In this document: piece by piece, positions 12,801 to 13,377 of the stretch | Layout: each line of letters starts with the position of its first letter | How positions within the stretch are numbered: position 1 is the first letter of the stretch | NCBI GenBank assembly: GCA_035294855.1 | Contig: DATGKD010000274.1 | Location: forward strand, 1 to 13,377 | Length of the DNA: 13,377 nt | Source: DATGKD01 sp035294855 | GTDB taxonomy: Bacteria; Actinomycetota; Acidimicrobiia; Acidimicrobiales; UBA8190 | Direction: 5' to 3' | The notes under the pieces: generated by a model | What the model was told of the DNA's origin: nothing | Databases searched by the model: none | What the model saw: the letters and a program-made list of their open reading frames with translations, nothing else | Made by a program: the position numbers and the translations under genes

Positions 12801-13377
12801 CTGGGACGAGGAGGAGGACGCCGGCCGGCACCCCACCATCCGCAAGCTGTTCGAGCGGCTGCGCCCGGACTCGGCCGACGGCAACCGCCTGATCGGGCCC
12901 GACGGCAAGGCCACGCTCTACAACGGGCGGACGGGCGAGGTCTACGACAACCCCATCTCGGTGGGCTACGTCTACATCTTGAAGCTCGCCCACCTGGTGG
13001 ACGACAAGATCCACGCCCGCTCGACGGGGCCGTACTCGATGATCACCCAGCAGCCCCTCGGCGGGAAGGCCCAGTTCGGCGGCCAGCGCTTCGGGGAGAT
13101 GGAGGTGTGGGCGCTCGAGGCCTACGGCGCCGCCTACGCGCTGCAGGAGCTGCTCACCATCAAGTCCGACGACGTCCTCGGCCGGGTGAAGGTGTACGAG
13201 GCCATCGTCAAGGGCGAGAACATCCCCGAGCCCGGGATCCCCGAGAGCTTCAAGGTGCTCATCAAGGAGATGCAGTCGCTGTGCCTCAACGTCGAGGTGC
13301 TGTCGACCACCGGTGAGGAGATCGAGATGCGCGAGCTCGACGAGGACGTCTTCCGGACGGCCGAGGAGCTGGGCATC
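9886..13377 (+). CDS. rpoB: DNA-directed RNA polymerase subunit beta, 3' truncated
   Basis: 1164 codons are open from the TTG at 9886 to the window edge, and the last residues (EEIEMRELDEDVFRTAEELG) are near the normal C-terminus, so probably only a few tens are missing. The TTG start is fixed by GGAGGAG 7 nt upstream and by the family N-terminus (RFSFANLDEVLRLPDLIAIQ). The rifampicin pocket is wild type: SQLSQFMDQNNPLS then HKRRLSALGPGGL, with Q404, D407, H417, R420 and S422 matching E. coli Q513, D516, H526, R529 and S531. The catalytic region has NFEDAIILSE (E724, D725) and GDKLAGRHGNKG (K876, K884, contacting substrate and RNA). RpoB forms one half of the active-site cleft. Transcription is probably from P1 and P2; rpoC is expected next but not visible. 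Confidence 0.98.
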   Translation, partial: MPARSKSPERFSFANLDEVLRLPDLIAIQRDSFRWFLDKGLAEAFADISPIEDFTGQLSLELEYDPKDPDLHPPPKFAEDECKEKDMTYAAPVFVRARFMNAQTGEIKEQTVFMGDFPMMTGNGTFIINGTERVVVSQLVRSPGVIFQPGRDAKTIVTGTIHPYRGEWIEFDVEAKPSKDVTAGARVARKRRLSLFVLLRALGYEDEGFLTRFVRHFDFLEGQWEKERDLAPTHEDALLEIYKRARPGEPLSTEAARAYFENAFFNPKRYDLTRVGRYKLNRKLGPEIERISQVLDIDLERPAPDQGVLSRSEILATATYMLHLADGEAGYRIDDQDHFANRRIRSVGELIQNQVRVGLSRMERVVRERMTTQDVEAITPQTLINIRPVVAAIKEFFGTSQLSQFMDQNNPLSGLAHKRRLSALGPGGLSRERAGFEVRDVHSSHYGRMCPIETPEGPNIGLIGALATYARVNEYGFIETPYRRVVDGRVSDEIVYLAADEEEEHVIAQANAKLDERGRFVDERVLVRRGPQGAGVRVGATSTSYGTTSEIDYVPPAEVDLIDVSPKQIVSVSTALIPFVEHDDANRALMGANMQKQAVPLVVPEAPYIGTGVEARAAQDAGDVLLSEGEGQVTEVSGDHIVVEYRSGQRDRLGHELGRKRYSLSKFRRSNQNTSINQKVIVDEGQRVTANDVLADGSATHNGELALGKNLLVAFMPWEGYNFEDAIILSERLVRDDVLTSIHIEEHEVDARDTKLGAEEITRDIPNLSEEILADLDERGIIRIGAEVDAGDVLVGKVTPKGETEQTPEERLLRAIFGEKAREVRDTSLKVPHGESGKVIDVRVFSREDSHELPPGVNQLVRVYVAQKRKISEGDKLAGRHGNKGVISKILPVEDMPFLADGTPVDIILNPLGVPSRMNVGQVLESHLGYAARWGWDGVDAHQAPVRGTEAKTRPRTEPAVWVSTPAFDGAHWDEEEDAGRHPTIRKLFERLRPDSADGNRLIGPDGKATLYNGRTGEVYDNPISVGYVYILKLAHLVDDKIHARSTGPYSMITQQPLGGKAQFGGQRFGEMEVWALEAYGAAYALQELLTIKSDDVLGRVKVYEAIVKGENIPEPGIPESFKVLIKEMQSLCLNVEVLSTTGEEIEMRELDEDVFRTAEELGI

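Noticed and set aside
8947..13014. A 1355-codon open frame on the minus strand opposite rpoB, rplL and the repeats
   Set aside because: It is antisense to well-recognised genes, has no recognisable domain, and is explained by the strong GC third-position bias that removes stop codons from the opposite strand.

Overview
The window is a high-GC chromosomal segment that looks like an actinobacterium (Actinomycetota). Evidence: codon third positions are mostly G or C, TTG and GTG starts are used for core genes, there is an MptB-type mannosyltransferase, and the tRNA/rpmG/tRNA-Trp/secE/nusG/rplK/rplA/rplJ/rplL/rpoB order is the actinobacterial one. A deep lineage such as Acidimicrobiia is plausible but is only a guess from sequence style. 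No phage, transposon, CRISPR or defence gene was seen, and I found no convincing new multi-gene system. The interest is in regulation and in unusual protein tails.

Left part (1-4703): single-gene units on both strands. A 5'-truncated family 1 glycoside hydrolase ends in a strong hairpin. It is followed by a GtrA-family membrane protein whose 3' end overlaps, tail to tail, a YajQ-family gene. Then come tRNA-Tyr(GTA) with a terminator-like hairpin, an MptB-like polytopic mannosyltransferase, and a convergent GNAT acetyltransferase. The last two genes share a symmetrical hairpin whose ends are their two stop codons. Three of these genes (gtrA-like, yajQ, GNAT) have a TAnnnT box exactly 6 nt before the start codon, the pattern expected of leaderless mRNAs.

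Middle part (4735-5325): tRNA-Thr(GGT), tRNA-Met(CAT), rpmG (ribosomal protein L33, with the fourth zinc cysteine replaced by Asp) and tRNA-Trp(CCA), closely packed and all on the + strand.

Right part (5368-13377): the secretion/transcription/translation cluster. secE and nusG overlap by 4 nt; rplK (TTG start) and rplA (GTG start) follow. A 284-nt gap holds an L10-leader-like RNA upstream of rplJ. Between rplJ and rplL lies a C/A-rich tandem repeat. rplL ends in a hairpin that contains its stop codon and is followed by a second hairpin. Directly after these are two sigma70-like promoters, each with a 17-bp spacer, driving rpoB through a roughly 250-nt C-rich leader with a triplicated 12-mer. 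rpoB (TTG start) runs off the right edge and is nearly complete. NusG has a roughly 148-residue acidic N-terminal extension, and L10 a roughly 85-residue Ala/Glu/Thr C-terminal extension.

Together the right part supplies the Sec translocon subunit SecE, the elongation factor NusG, the L11/L1/L10/L12 ribosomal proteins and the RNA polymerase beta subunit. The control elements suggest L10 autoregulation of rplJL and partly independent transcription of rpoB.
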